Assembly: GCA_036346375.1 (NCBI GenBank)
Contig: CM070517.1
Span: 11,325,161 to 11,389,160 of the forward strand
Length of the DNA stretch: 64,000 nucleotides
Direction: 5' to 3'
Origin: Guadua angustifolia
Lineage: Eukaryota > Streptophyta > Magnoliopsida > Poales > Poaceae
Shown: positions 23,321 through 33,781 of the stretch, piece after piece
Numbering within the stretch: position 1 is the stretch's first letter
Layout: each line of letters starts with the position of its first letter
Made by a program: the position numbers and the translations under genes
The notes under the pieces: generated by a model
Databases searched by the model: none
Seen by the model: only the letters and a program-made list of their open reading frames with translations
Told to the model about the DNA's origin: nothing

Positions 23321-23680
23321 AAAAAAATAAGCCCTGCAAGTTCAAGAAGCATGGATGTCACGAGGCGTGAAAATTTACAGAAGGGAAGCCATGAGGAGAT
23401 ATGCTAGAAATGGACTTGGGACTTGGTTGGTGTCTTCTTCGGCGTACCCACTTGTCTATAGGTTTCCTCCGCTCCTCTTCTTCATTGATCATGGAGTCTG
23501 CGTGTCCAACTTTTCCAATGAAAATTTCATATTCTATGAAGATATAGAACATGAAGGGTCATTGAAAAAAGTTGGAACCAAGTCCATGATCCATCAAGCA
23601 AGCATGTCTCCTCGGCTTTCCTTCTAAATCGGACGCCTCGTGACACCCATGATCTTGAACTTGCAGGGCTTATTTTTTTA
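23321..23680. repeat. Inverted repeat with ~45-bp arms
   Basis: Left arm (23321-23366, AAAAATAAGCCCTGCAAGTT ... GTCACGAGG) and right arm (23634-23680) are reverse complements with a few mismatches and flank about 270 bp. It lies in the long leader intron of the element B ORF2 gene. The enclosed reading frames are short and unrecognised. Confidence 0.75.
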
Positions 23681-23731
23681 AACACATACATTTTGGTCAA
23701 CAAAATATACATACACATAAAATTGTAGAAT

Positions 23732-23842
23732 CAAATTCATTATATATCGAGAGTTACAAACAAGAGAAAATTCTAGCAAGTTTAAACTCTATAAACTTGT
23801 CGGACTTTTCTCTTTTTGTAACTATCGATATAATGAATCTTG
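23732..23842. repeat. Short imperfect hairpin
   Basis: CAAATTCATTATATATCGA ... AGAGAAAATTCTAGCAAGTTT faces its approximate reverse complement ending TATCGATATAATGAATCTTG. The arms are about 50 bp with a minimal loop. Confidence 0.7.
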
Positions 23843-23932
23843 AAATTTCATACAACTGCTTACTATTACAATTAGTGGCACAACTATTAACTAAATGAAC
23901 TACAACTACTTACTATTACAATTAGTGGCACA

Positions 23933-24040
23933 AAACAAATATTTACAACACATGTATACATCTTTACGAAACAAATATTTACAACACATGTATACATCTT
24001 TACGAAACAAATATTTACAACACATGTATACATCTTTCAA
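23933..24040. repeat. 36-bp tandem repeat, three copies
   Basis: Copies start at 23933, 23969 and 24005 with the unit AAACAAATATTTACAACACA followed by TGTATACATCTTTACG. The preceding CTTACTATTACAATTAGTGG also occurs twice. Confidence 0.9.
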
Positions 24041-24044
24041 GAAG

Positions 24045-25430
24045 ATATACAAAGCACCAAATTGAAGTTTACTTTTGGCTGCAATATAAATAACCACAGA
24101 GCAAAATGATCAAAAGCAGCACATGTGCGGATGTGAATTCACAAGGCAACTAGCATAAAGCTCAACTTGTTTATTTTAAGTGTTCTCGAGATGTCGGGTT
24201 GCCCAAAGGCCCTCCTCGCCACAAGGGACGAGTAATAGACTAATTTGTGACAACCTTACCTTAGTTTCGAACCCTTACCACCTTAACATACACATTACAA
24301 AAATTGATAATCAAGCTCGCTGTTAACAGATTATATTCAGTTGAGCATACATTCAGATCAGTACATTAAATATTTGCTAAGCGAATCTTGAAATGAAGTA
24401 AAGTGACAACAGAAGTAAAGTGACAGAGAAGTGCTACTAATAGACTAAGGAACTAAACAAAATATAGACAACAGGTATAGACATAGAAGTGCTACTAACA
24501 TCATCAGGTATTGAACACTAATTAGACTAAGGAACTAAGGAACTAAACAAAATATAGACAGAGAAGTGCTACTAAGGACCTAAACAAAATATAGACAGAG
24601 AAGTGGTCATGCAATACATGCAATACAAGATTGTTGAAATAAGGGCAGTATGAGCATAATGAGACATATACTTAACCCAGATATGACTAAGCACAACTTA
24701 TCCACAATGTCGAGAACATATGAAATGATCATGAATTCAACAGTATAAGCTTATAATCACATAGATTCATGATATGAACACATATATCTGGGACATTCAG
24801 CATGGATAATAAATGAATTAACGACAAAGATACTACTCATGTTTGGTTTTCGATATTGCTCTCAGATTGAATAACTTGATGGGTTGCTTCAAAAAGCCCT
24901 CCAACACCAAATTTCAGCAATATATCACAGGGTATATCAATCTGAAATTAGTGACTCTATTCAGATTCAGCACCGTTTAAGAAAAATTGGTGACTAATAC
25001 TCAATTATGGATGACACGCTCTTGAACAACAAAATTGCAATAATTTTGCCTCTGACGATGATGCCAAGCCGTGAGAATTGAGTTCCATATTAGTCCGGGA
25101 TATCAAAGTTATGAAAGGAACTATTCTCGGGATAGCATATCACATATCAAATGACAACAAAGAACAAGTTAAAGTATTGATACAATGATCTATGATCTTT
25201 GAATTACGAATGATTCACTAACTAGCAGATAAATATTGCCTCATTTATTTGTATCATCATCGAGCAGTAGTAGAGAATAAAATCAGTGCCTCATTTATTT
25301 GTATCATCATCACGAATAAATCTCTATCTCATTGATAACCCTAGAATCATCACAGATTAGTTGTCACAAATTGTCTATTGGGTCCCAAATCCTCCTTGAA
25401 CACTATACCCACATGCTAGGTCCCCAAGCC
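24045..25430. other. Leader intron of element B ORF2, non-coding
   Basis: AT-rich, without recognisable genes. It contains small local duplications, such as the GAAGTGCTACTAA and ACTAAACAAAATATAGACA runs at 24430-24600 and a doubled CCTCATTTATTTGTATCATC at 25240-25310. Confidence 0.5.
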
Positions 25431-25802
25431 AAATGAATTGGTAGCCCTTAGCATCTGCACATGCACATTTGAAACATTCACAATCACATTCACAATCACA
25501 TGCACATTCACATTCACATTCACATCTGCACATTCACATCTCAAGACAACCACATTCGCACATCGCAAGAAGCAGTACCAAAGGCGACGGCGGGGAGGCG
25601 GGATTAGAGGTCGGCGAAGCGGGAGGCAGTGGGGAGGTGGCGACGGCGTTCGAGTCGAGGCGGCATGGGCGTCGGGGAGCTCGAGGCGACGGCGGCCCGA
25701 GTCGGCGGCGTCGCTGGGAGCTTCAGAGGCGACGGCGCTAAGCGAGAGGAGGCGGGCTAGGGCTAAGGTAAATGAGAGGAAAGCGCGGCGTTCTATTTAT
25801 AG
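25430..25802 (-). promoter_or_regulatory. TATA box and GC-rich leader of element B ORF2
   Basis: Minus-strand TATA box CTATAAATAG at 25793-25802 is followed leftwards by a GC-rich (CGG/GAGG) leader to about 25560 and CACATT-type hexamer repeats (25460-25550). The layout matches the leaders at 790-1062 and 39470-39747. Confidence 0.65.
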
Positions 25803-26025
25803 TGGTGGAATATCCTGCGGTTGGTCATACCAACGGCGGATGATCAATATCTCGCCGGTCCATTGTACAACCGGCGGTGATAGTGGAATACTCTGCCGGT
25901 CCATTGTACAACGGCGGTGATAGTGGATACTACTGCCGGTCCATTGTACAACCGGCGGTGATAGTGGAATACTCTTGCCGGTCCATTGTACAACCTGGCG
26001 GATGATCAACTCTTGCCCATATTGC
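25803..26025. repeat. Internal copies of the subterminal repeat (element B spacer)
   Basis: About five units of GCCGGTCCATTGTACAACCG with GGCGGTGATAGTGGA lie immediately upstream of the ORF2 TATA box, between the transposase and ORF2 genes. They resemble the terminal arrays at 19027-19360 and 31970-32330. Confidence 0.8.
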
Positions 26026-26364
26026 ATTAAAATTTGTCTTTTTTATTGCTCTTAATATAGGAATGAATTTGATCATGAAATTTTATATGTACATGGGGTA
26101 AGATGAGATGTACATCCATGATTTTGTTTCAGAATTTTGGAAACTTTTCTTAGTTGGATTGCACGGTGATTGCACCAAATCTTTGTCAAATTCGAACAAA
26201 TTCAAGTGCGATCAAAATCACAAAAATCCAAATGCGATAAAACTTTCAATTTGATCAAAAGAAAGCATAACCTCAATTTCCATTATTGCATATATTACAT
26301 TAATTGTTACATATGAGAAAATAAACATGTCGTTCATACAAAAGCATACATTTCATTACTACAA

Positions 26365-29300
26365 CTAAGCTACGACTCGACCTTCGTTATGATCGCTGGC
26401 GTATGTATGTAACCGTCCATTGTCTTCCATGGTTCTTAGGTCAACGTCCTCTCCAAAGGGGAAGCTCATCGAATTGGTTGTACTCTTCCTCGTCGACAAC
26501 ATTCTCAACTCGACAATCCTTCTTTTCCTTGAATAACCACGTGGCGCTCCTTGTTAGCGAATTGAGTTACAAAGAAGATTTGTGTCACGAAATTAGCAAA
26601 TACGAATGGTTCTTCTCTGTATCCGACGAGTTTGAGGTCCACGGTAGTGATCCGTATTTGTCGATATTCACGTCGCGGGAAGTCGACCCATTGGCACCGA
26701 AAAGAGGACCTTCAAAGGACCATAGTCAAGCTTCCAAATCTCTTCTATGAATCCGTAGTAGGTTTGCCTATTTCCATTCTTTCATAGGCATCTATCACGG
26801 ATACCGCTATTTTGATTGGTGCTCTTTTATCTTGCGCTCTTGTATAAAATGTAAAACCATTTATGTCGTATCCTTGGAATGTCCGAATTGTAGTTGGCGG
26901 TCCCTGAGCCAACAATTTCAAGCTGAGTGCGATCTGTCTCCGTCGCATCATGTGTCTACACAACCAATCGCGAAATTATCTCTGTGCTCTCATGAGCCAA
27001 CCCTCGACCTCCTCAGGTTTGTTTTGGATAGCACGTTCTTGTGCATGTCGACATATGGGGCCACACAACTGATTGTCCCAAAAGCTGCGAAATGTGCTTG
27101 TGTAAATGCAGCTAGATTGCTAATACGTCTTGATTTCTGCCTAGTGTCCCTTTCCCTGTAGCCTTCCCTCATGCCGAGATCTGAGGCACACCAATCGGTT
27201 TGAGATCCATATAATCGAGCGAGAACTCAATGACCTCCTCGGTTCCCCGATTATCGGCAATGCAGACCTTAGGTCGATTTGATTCTGAACATATTTCTTT
27301 ATAACCCCCATGAATCTCTCGAAAGGGTACATCTGATGTAGAAATACGGGACCAAGAATTCGTATCTCTTTCACAATGTGAACAATGAGATGGACCATAA
27401 TATCAAAAAAAGATGGAGGGAAACACATCTCAAGCACGCATGCAGTGTGAACCACGTCTTCTGCGGCTTGTCTAGTATTAATGGATTGATGGCCTTACGC
27501 GAAATCGCGTTGAAGAATGAACACAACTTGATAATTGGGTCTCGGACTTTCTCTGGCAGAACCCCCCTAATTGCAATTGGAAGCATCTGTGTCATCATCA
27601 CGTGGCAATCGTGAGACTTCATACCAATTAACTTTAAGTCTTTCATTGAGACTAGTCTCTTTATGTTAGCGAGTAACGAGACGGAACTTTGATTCCGTGC
27701 AAGCATTTCATAACGCTAATTTTCTCTTTCTTGCTCAAAGTGTAGCGAGGCTGCGGGAAGGTACTTTTGCTGTATCCATTTCTTCATGATGCGGCTCCTT
27801 CCTCGAGTTCATATCTTGAGGTCCATCCTTGCTTGAAGTGTATCTTTAGTTTTGCGGTATGTCGATGAAGATACCAAGCAAGCTATCACACGTTCTTCTC
27901 TATGTGCATGGCGTCGATTGCGTGTCGAACTTCCAGTGCTGCCAATAAGGTAGGATCCAAAATATTGATTTCTTTTTCCACAAAGGAGCCTTATCCGGGA
28001 AGTCGGAATAGATGTCTTACCGGCTCCCTTTCGTGAATAATTGTAAGGACCTTTACTGAGCGGCAAATATCTGTTTCCCGTCGATTCTTGAACTAATGCA
28101 GTCTCCTTTGTCCCGTCAAAAGCTCTCTTATTATTGCGGTATGGGTGATCCTTACGGAGGAACCTACGATGCGCATGTAAGCCATTTTTCTATTGTTCTT
28201 GACCACCGGCTAGTTGTATCATCCGAGCCTTTGGGCGCATCCGTTGAAGCCTTTTGTAAATCGGCCCGACAGGTTGCCAAAGCAGGATAATCATTAATGG
28301 TTACAAACAATAATGCCCGTAGGATAAAGTTTTCTCTTTTATACTCATCCCATACACATACACCATCGGTCCACAATATTAGAAGATCTTCAACCAATGG
28401 TTTGAGGTAACACATCGATATCATTGCCGGGTTGCTGGGCCCTTGGATCAATAGTGGCATCATAATGTACTTTCGCTTCATGCAAAGCCAAGGAGGAAGG
28501 TTGTAGATGCATAAAGTCACCGCCAAATCTTTGTGATGACTACTCATGTTGCCAAAAGGATTCATCCATCCGTACTCAACCCGAACCTTATATTCCTCAC
28601 ATCATATACAAAGCGCTTCTTATATTTTACGTCGATGTTCCTCCATTGCACGCAGAATCGGCGAGAATGTCCGAGCATTCCATCCTTCTTCACGCTCTTG
28701 GCGTGCCATCGTAACAATTGGGCATGCCTTTTGTTGCGCAAACAATAAGCTTGACGGGATTATAGGAAATACCACACCACCAGGGGACACCTCTTCTTCT
28801 TCGCCTCACCCGACATCTTACGTTCTTGATATCGCTAAATGCGTTGCCCTTATACCGCTTTGCTTTGCAAACAACACGAGCATCCATGTCGCAAACTCAT
28901 TGCGATACAATATGCAATCGTTTGGACATCGTGTATTCTTTGTACTTCCGGTCCCAGCAGGCGGACAACTGCTTGGCACGATGCGTAGTTGAAGGCAACA
29001 TGTTACCCTCTGGAAGCAAGTCCCCAAGAGACATAACACTCGATAAAGCTCTTATCGGACCAACCATTGCTTGCCTTCAAGCTGCGATGGTAAAGCACGG
29101 TATGCGACTTTCATGCTCCTCCTTGCAGCCCGGTACAATGGCGTTGTAGAGTCCTCTACCATACGCTGGAACTTTTGAAACTCCCTTTCACTCGTGAAGT
29201 CCCCCTCCCCATCACGCAACATTTGATCTAGATCATCTTCGTGGGTATCAGCGAACGCATCTTCCACCGCCGTCATATCGTTGTCTCGTCATCTCCATCA

Positions 29301-29597
29301 ATGTGTTGCCCTTCATGAACAATATCATCTTCATCAATGTTTTGCCCTTCATGTATAATATCATCTTCACCGTGCTCGATCCCACGAGTATAGCCCGACC
29401 TTGAAACCCCTTGAAGTAAGTGTGCGTGTCGACTCTATGTTACAAAACATCTTCTCATTTTTGCAATCAACGCATGGACAACACATATAGTCGCGAGGTT
29501 TCTTGACTTGTGCCGCAATAGCATTGAAAACAAGTCACACCATTAAAGAACTACGCACCACGTGACGGTTAGTGTCATACATCCACCTTCGGTCCAT
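26365..29597 (-). CDS. CACTA TNPD-like transposase of element B (frame-broken as read)
   Basis: Minus strand from ATG at 29597 to a TAG at 26365. The N-terminus MDRRWMYDTNRHVV is the plant transposase-associated domain, and KKPRDYMCCPCVDCKNEK (about 29500-29450) its Cys-rich end. An acidic stretch DTHEDDLDQMLRDGEGD (about 29240) follows. The tnp2 transposase family includes NDCILYRNEFATWMLVL (about 28920), NPFGNMSSHHKDLAVTL and YNLPPWLCMKRKYIMMPLLI (about 28560-28440), and LKLIGMKSHDCHVMMTQMLP. DUF4218 lies at 27455-27170 (PPSFFDIMVHL, MYPFERFMG) and DUF4216 at about 26960-26780 (FQGYDINGFTFYTRAQDKR). Domain order and ~3.2-kb length are normal for TNPD, the protein that cuts and joins CACTA ends in the nucleus. 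Several single-base shifts interrupt it. Confidence 0.8.
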
Positions 29598-29654
29598 CTA
29601 CGATTAATTATATCAAACTACATTACTTAAACATCCACTACATCACTAAAATGG

Positions 29655-30576
29655 ATATAACAAATTTTCATTAATTAAATTAATTACAATTATGCATAAT
29701 TGTCCATCTAGCAATTTTATTACTTAAACATCCACTACATCACTAAAATGGATATGAATCTTGCAAATAACAATATATAATTGTAAATGATTAGTTTTAC
29801 AAATACATCTAGCAATTTTGCCTATATAATACATCAAACCTTTTTCACTATTTAAATATCCATCTAGCATTTTTTACTTATTTAGAAGATTTCTTCATTT
29901 CATTTTGTTATGTAGCGCTAGCTATTAAATTAAATTAATCTACAACAAATTAACAAGCATATAATTGAATATAAGGATATATTTCTAAATAATTATTTAT
30001 GTTCCAACTTTCATTATTGCAAAATCCATCTACCATTTCCCATTATTTAAATATTCAACTAGCAATTCTCACTATTTATAATTGATCATCTAGCAATCCT
30101 TTACTATTAAAATCCATATAACAAATTTTCATTAATTAAATTAATTACAATTATGCATAATTGTCCATCTAGCAATTTTATTACTTAAACATCCACTACA
30201 TCACTAAAATGGATATGAATTTTCTGCAAATAACAATATATAATTGTAAATGATTAGTTTTACAAATACATCTAGCAATTTTGCCTATATAATACATCAA
30301 ACCTTTTTCACTATTTAAATATCCATCTAGCATTTTTACTTATTTAGAAGATTTCTTCATTTCATTTTGTTATGTAGCGCTAGCTATTAAATTAAATTAA
30401 TCTACAACAAATTAACAAGCATATAATTGAATATAAGGATATATTTCTAAATAATTATTTATGTTCCAACTTGCATTATTGCAAAATCCATCTACCATTT
30501 CCCATTATTTAAATATTCAACTAGCAATTCTCACTATTTATAATTGATCATCTAGCAATCCTTTACTATTAAAAAA
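29655..30576. repeat. 461-bp tandem duplication
   Basis: Copy 1 (29655-30115) and copy 2 (30116-30576) begin ATATAACAAATTTTCATTAA and end near TTTACTATTAAAA. They differ at only a few positions, one being ATCTTGC versus TTTCTGC. It occupies the leader intron between the transposase start codon and its TATA box. Confidence 0.92.
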
Positions 30577-30599
30577 TCGGCAAAGTGAATTATAATCTA

Positions 30600-30964
30600 T
30601 TCAATAATTTAGCTAGATCTTAATTTGAGCGATCTGAGCATAAAGCTGCTTCAATAGTACAATCAGCAATTATCAACATCTATAGCACTCCGTAAAGTAA
30701 AATTTTCGACATATATAACATACATCAAAGTCAGTAACCTCGAAAAATTTTAATTAATACAATTTTTCAGCGACAACTCCCAAGATAATACTGACTCCTC
30801 ATTGATTTGCTCAGTCGGAGAAGATGTCGATTCGATGAAAAATATGAACAAAATATCGACACCAAATTTAGAAGACACCTCTCCGGAAAAAATACACCGA
30901 GCAAAGCGCTCCTCTCTTACGCTCGTAGGAAATCGTCGGTCGGTGAAGAAGCTATATAAATAGC
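30600..30964 (-). promoter_or_regulatory. TATA box and leader of element B transposase
   Basis: The palindromic TATA stretch GCTATTTATATAGC (30951-30964, read on the minus strand) lies about 1.35 kb upstream of the transposase ATG, the interval being filled by leader and the 461-bp duplication. Element subterminal-type repeats begin directly behind it. Confidence 0.5.
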
Positions 30965-31265
30965 TTATCTTTCGCCGGCTCGCCAACAACCGCGATGATA
31001 AGGTCATATTACGGGAAAATACCTTATCACTGCGGATTACATGCGTAGAACCGGAGTGATAAATCATCTGTGAGGAAAATTGCGTTAGCAGCGGGAAAAT
31101 ACATATCACTGCCGGTTGAATATACGAACCGGCAAGTAAAATTAAATATCGCTGCCGGCTATAAATTAAGCCGCGATAATATTTCCTTGCGGCTATAGGT
31201 ATTAACCGGGTGATAGTCGATTATCCTTGCCGGTTGGTAATACAAACGGCGGTGATACTCGAAAA
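30965..31265. repeat. Subterminal-type repeats between divergent promoters of element B
   Basis: Six or more units (GGGAAAATACCTTATCACTG, CACTGCCGGTTGAATATACG, TTGCCGGTTGGTAATACAAA) separate the minus-strand transposase TATA box from a plus-strand TATA box at 31364-31373. Confidence 0.75.
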
Positions 31266-31363
31266 TTCAACTCGCGCCCGAACGCCATCGCTTGCCCGTT
31301 CCTGCTGCGCCAACCGTTGCGCTTCACATTCCTCGCCAAGCTGTTGCCTTCCCATTATCGCCT

Positions 31364-31766
31364 CTATATAATGCCGGTATTGTTGCATCAATCCACTCTT
31401 GTCACAATCCACACAATCCACTCTTGTTGCGCCCCCACACAATCCACTTTTGTTGCAACAATGGCACCCCTAAAGCGTGCGTGTTAGTGAGCCCCAGCGA
31501 TCCGTCGCTTCAGAAGGAGGAGGAGAAGGAGGAGGAGGTGGAGGCGGAGGAGGAGGAAGAGGAGGCAAAGGAGGAGGAGGGCGGCACATGATGGCGATGC
31601 AAGCGGCGGCAGCGAGGAGGCTGGCGTTGAGGCAAGACCAACTCCGCCACCGAATCGGATTGGATGAGAAGGAGGGCGAGCACCGCCCGCACATCAAGCG
31701 GCAGCCCTCGGCGAGGAGGAGGAGGAGGAGGAGGAAGATGGCAATTACGACGAGTTTTGGATATAG
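31364..31766 (+). CDS. Small acidic protein gene in the element B 5' region, frame-broken
   Basis: A plus-strand TATA box (CTATATAATG, 31364-31373) is followed by a leader with repeated CAATCCACTCTTGT units and an ATG at 31461 (MAPLKRAC). The downstream 300 bp is strongly GAG-rich. One frame gives QKEEEKEEEVEAEEEEEEAK and another ends EEEEDGNYDEFWI before TAG at 31764-31766, so at least one shift separates start and end as read. I do not recognise a domain; length would be about 100 residues. It points away from the transposase gene and lies between two repeat arrays of the element. It could be a genuine third gene, a captured host fragment, or only a purine-rich leader. Confidence 0.35.
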
Positions 31767-31969
31767 GGCTTGGCGCCATTAGACTATTATAATTAGAACT
31801 AAATATGTAATCTGAACAAAATATGCTTTGTAAATGTTATTTTAATTAATACATATCCATAAATTACAAATTTGCTTTCATATATTACATTTTTTAACTA
31901 ATTATGCTTTCATATGCTCTGTTTTTTTAACTAATTATGCTTTCATATGTTACATGCGAGATAAATTAC

Positions 31970-32347
31970 AATATTTATTATGTTCATGCGAACTATCTTG
32001 AGAACGATAATATCTTTGTCGGTTCTATAGTAAAACCGGCGGTGAAAATGGTCTTATCCTGCGGTTTTACTATAGAATCGGCAATAATAAATCACTACGG
32101 TTCTACATGTAAACGGCGGTAATATCTTCTTATCAACTGCGGTTCTCTATTAAACCGGCAATGATATTACCTCCATTGCTGCGAGAAATTGAAACTAATC
32201 TTATCCTTGCCGATTGAAGTTTGAACGGCGGTGATAATAATATCTTCTTGCCGGTTGAATTTGGAACGGCGGTGATGATATCCTTGCGGCTCGGACCTAC
32301 CCAGCGATGATAAGAAAATCGCGTAGGATGAGCGATCAGTAGTAGTG
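31970..32347. repeat. 5' subterminal repeats and terminal inverted repeat of element B
   Basis: At least eight units (ACCGGCGGTGAAAATGG, TTGCCGGTTGAATTTGGAAC and similar) lead to the inverted CACTACTACTGATCGC end at 32347, followed by the TGA target duplication. Confidence 0.85.
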
Positions 32348-32710
32348 TGAACGGGACGAAGAGTTCTTGGCAGACGGTTTGCGTGCACATTAGTCGGTTA
32401 CGTGTTACGAACCGGACTAAAACAAACTTTAGTCGGTTAGTGTTCACGAACCGGTACTAAACTTCGTTCAACATACTTTAAAAGGAATGCATATCTAGTC
32501 TATTCAATACGTGGGTGGGTGGGTTGGTAGTGTCTGTGGTGGCATGCAGGAGGTTCGAGGTTCGAGTCTTGAGTTCGTCATAATTTTTGATATCGAGAGG
32601 AACCGGGACTAAAGTCTGTGACCTTTAGTCCCGAATAAACTATCGGTTTGACAACCGGGACTAAAGCCAGTTACCAACCGGGACTAAAGCCCATTTGTAT
32701 AGTAGTGTCC

Positions 32711-33261
32711 CCAAATACAATCTAAGTATACGTACTCCCTTAGGTATATATATATACTCTCCAAATAGATTTGCTAGCCAACCACATATAATTAGTTAGT
32801 TCCCGGCCGTTACAGATTTTTAAAACGTCACATACTACTCATCTACTGGCTGCACGTGAGAGCAACGATTTGGTCTACACGCCACAAATCTCGGGAGTAG
32901 GTGAACTAATCCCTGATTAGTGGATTTGCTACGGGTGGTGCATGCACCCGCAAACCCGATCAAGACGTTTAGATCACAAGCTAATGAACGGTAGATGTTA
33001 CAGGAGTAACTACATTTGAGAGTAGAAAAGAGGCTTTCTCTCTCTCTCTCTACTATCTACTCCTGGATGGATGTGCTGTTACTCCTGTATTGGACACCAA
33101 AAATTTCTATCATATCCGTGTGGCTTTGAGTGGGTTATGGGTGTGAAGCTCGTTTTATATTGTTGGGACCAGATAAGAGTACCGAACATTCCCTACTTTT
33201 ACGTCATCTGGAACTCAAGATAACCAATATCATCCCCTTCCTTCGGTCCTCTTCAGGTGAA
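32711..33261. other. Unassigned DNA between elements E and C
   Basis: No gene seen. It contains a TA-rich run (32746-32758) and a (CT)n tract near 33033-33052. This may be the oldest non-element sequence in the middle of the window. Confidence 0.45.
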
Positions 33262-33540
33262 ACCACGGAAAGGGTTTTTAGTACCGGTTCAAAACAGTCT
33301 TTAGTACCGATTTTTGAACCGGTACAGGCTATTCGGGACTGATGCTCAAAGACATCGGTCCGGTTCCTCACCGATCTTGATAGAGTATGTCGATGCGGTT
33401 AATCTGCGTGGCAGCGTCGGAAACCCCGAGGACCTCATTAGTACCGGTTGGTTTATCCCGGTTGGTTTATCCAACCAGTACTAATGAGTCCATCATCAGT
33501 ACCGGTTGGAGACACCAACCGGTACTGATGTTTTGTGTGT
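33262..33540. repeat. 3' subterminal repeats of element C
   Basis: Units TTTAGTACCGGTTCAAAAC and CATCAGTACCGGTTGGAGAC with its complement CCAACCGGTACTGATG, in mirror arrangement to the end of element A at 18570-18799. Confidence 0.8.
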
Positions 33541-33781
33541 GTATATATATAAATGTCTGTTTGTGTGTGTGTCCAGTATCTATTATATATGTGTGTGTGT
33601 TAAATCACAACTAATTAAAAACACAGATAATCAATCATGCACTTTGCCTGATAATTAAATCACTGAACATTCATTAACAAATTTAATTACATCTAATATA
33701 TTAAAATATGTACACATATTTGTTCTTCTGCTCATTGTCTAATGTATTACAATATATATGTACACAACTTTAATTACAACT

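Larger units (their letters stand above)
19027..32347 (-). mobile_element. Full-length CACTA (En/Spm) element B, 13.3 kb
   Basis: Termini CACTACTACGAGAATAGG (19027) and complement of CACTACTACTGATCGCTC (ending 32347), with 3-bp duplication TGA (19024-19026, 32348-32350). Minus-strand gene order from the right: TNPD-like transposase (26365-29597), spacer with internal repeats and TATA, then the ORF2/Ulp1-like gene (19733-23070). A third small reading frame points the other way near the 5' terminus (31461-31766). Subterminal repeats are of the ATCACTGCCGGTT type, shared with element D. It is the only CACTA element here with both termini intact. Both main genes are frame-broken as read, but coding blocks cover most expected domains. 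Confidence 0.88.
18890..32707. mobile_element. CACTA MITE E (~0.5 kb) split by element B
   Basis: The left end CACTACTAGAAAAACGATC (18890) and the right end, complement of CACTACTATACAAATGGGC (finishing 32707), are flanked by the 3-bp duplication TCC (18887-18889 and 32708-32710). With the inner element removed, E is about 490 bp and non-coding. It has subterminal repeats of a third type (TTAGTCCCGGTT, AACCGGGACTAAAG). The right half also holds a tRNA-like B-box stretch (GGTTCGAGTCTTG, near 32560). E must have been in place before element B inserted into it. Confidence 0.85.

Noticed and set aside
23933..24040. Regular short repeats that could suggest a CRISPR-like array
   Set aside because: The units are contiguous with no unique spacers, and the context is a plant nuclear transposon; it is a simple 36-bp tandem repeat.
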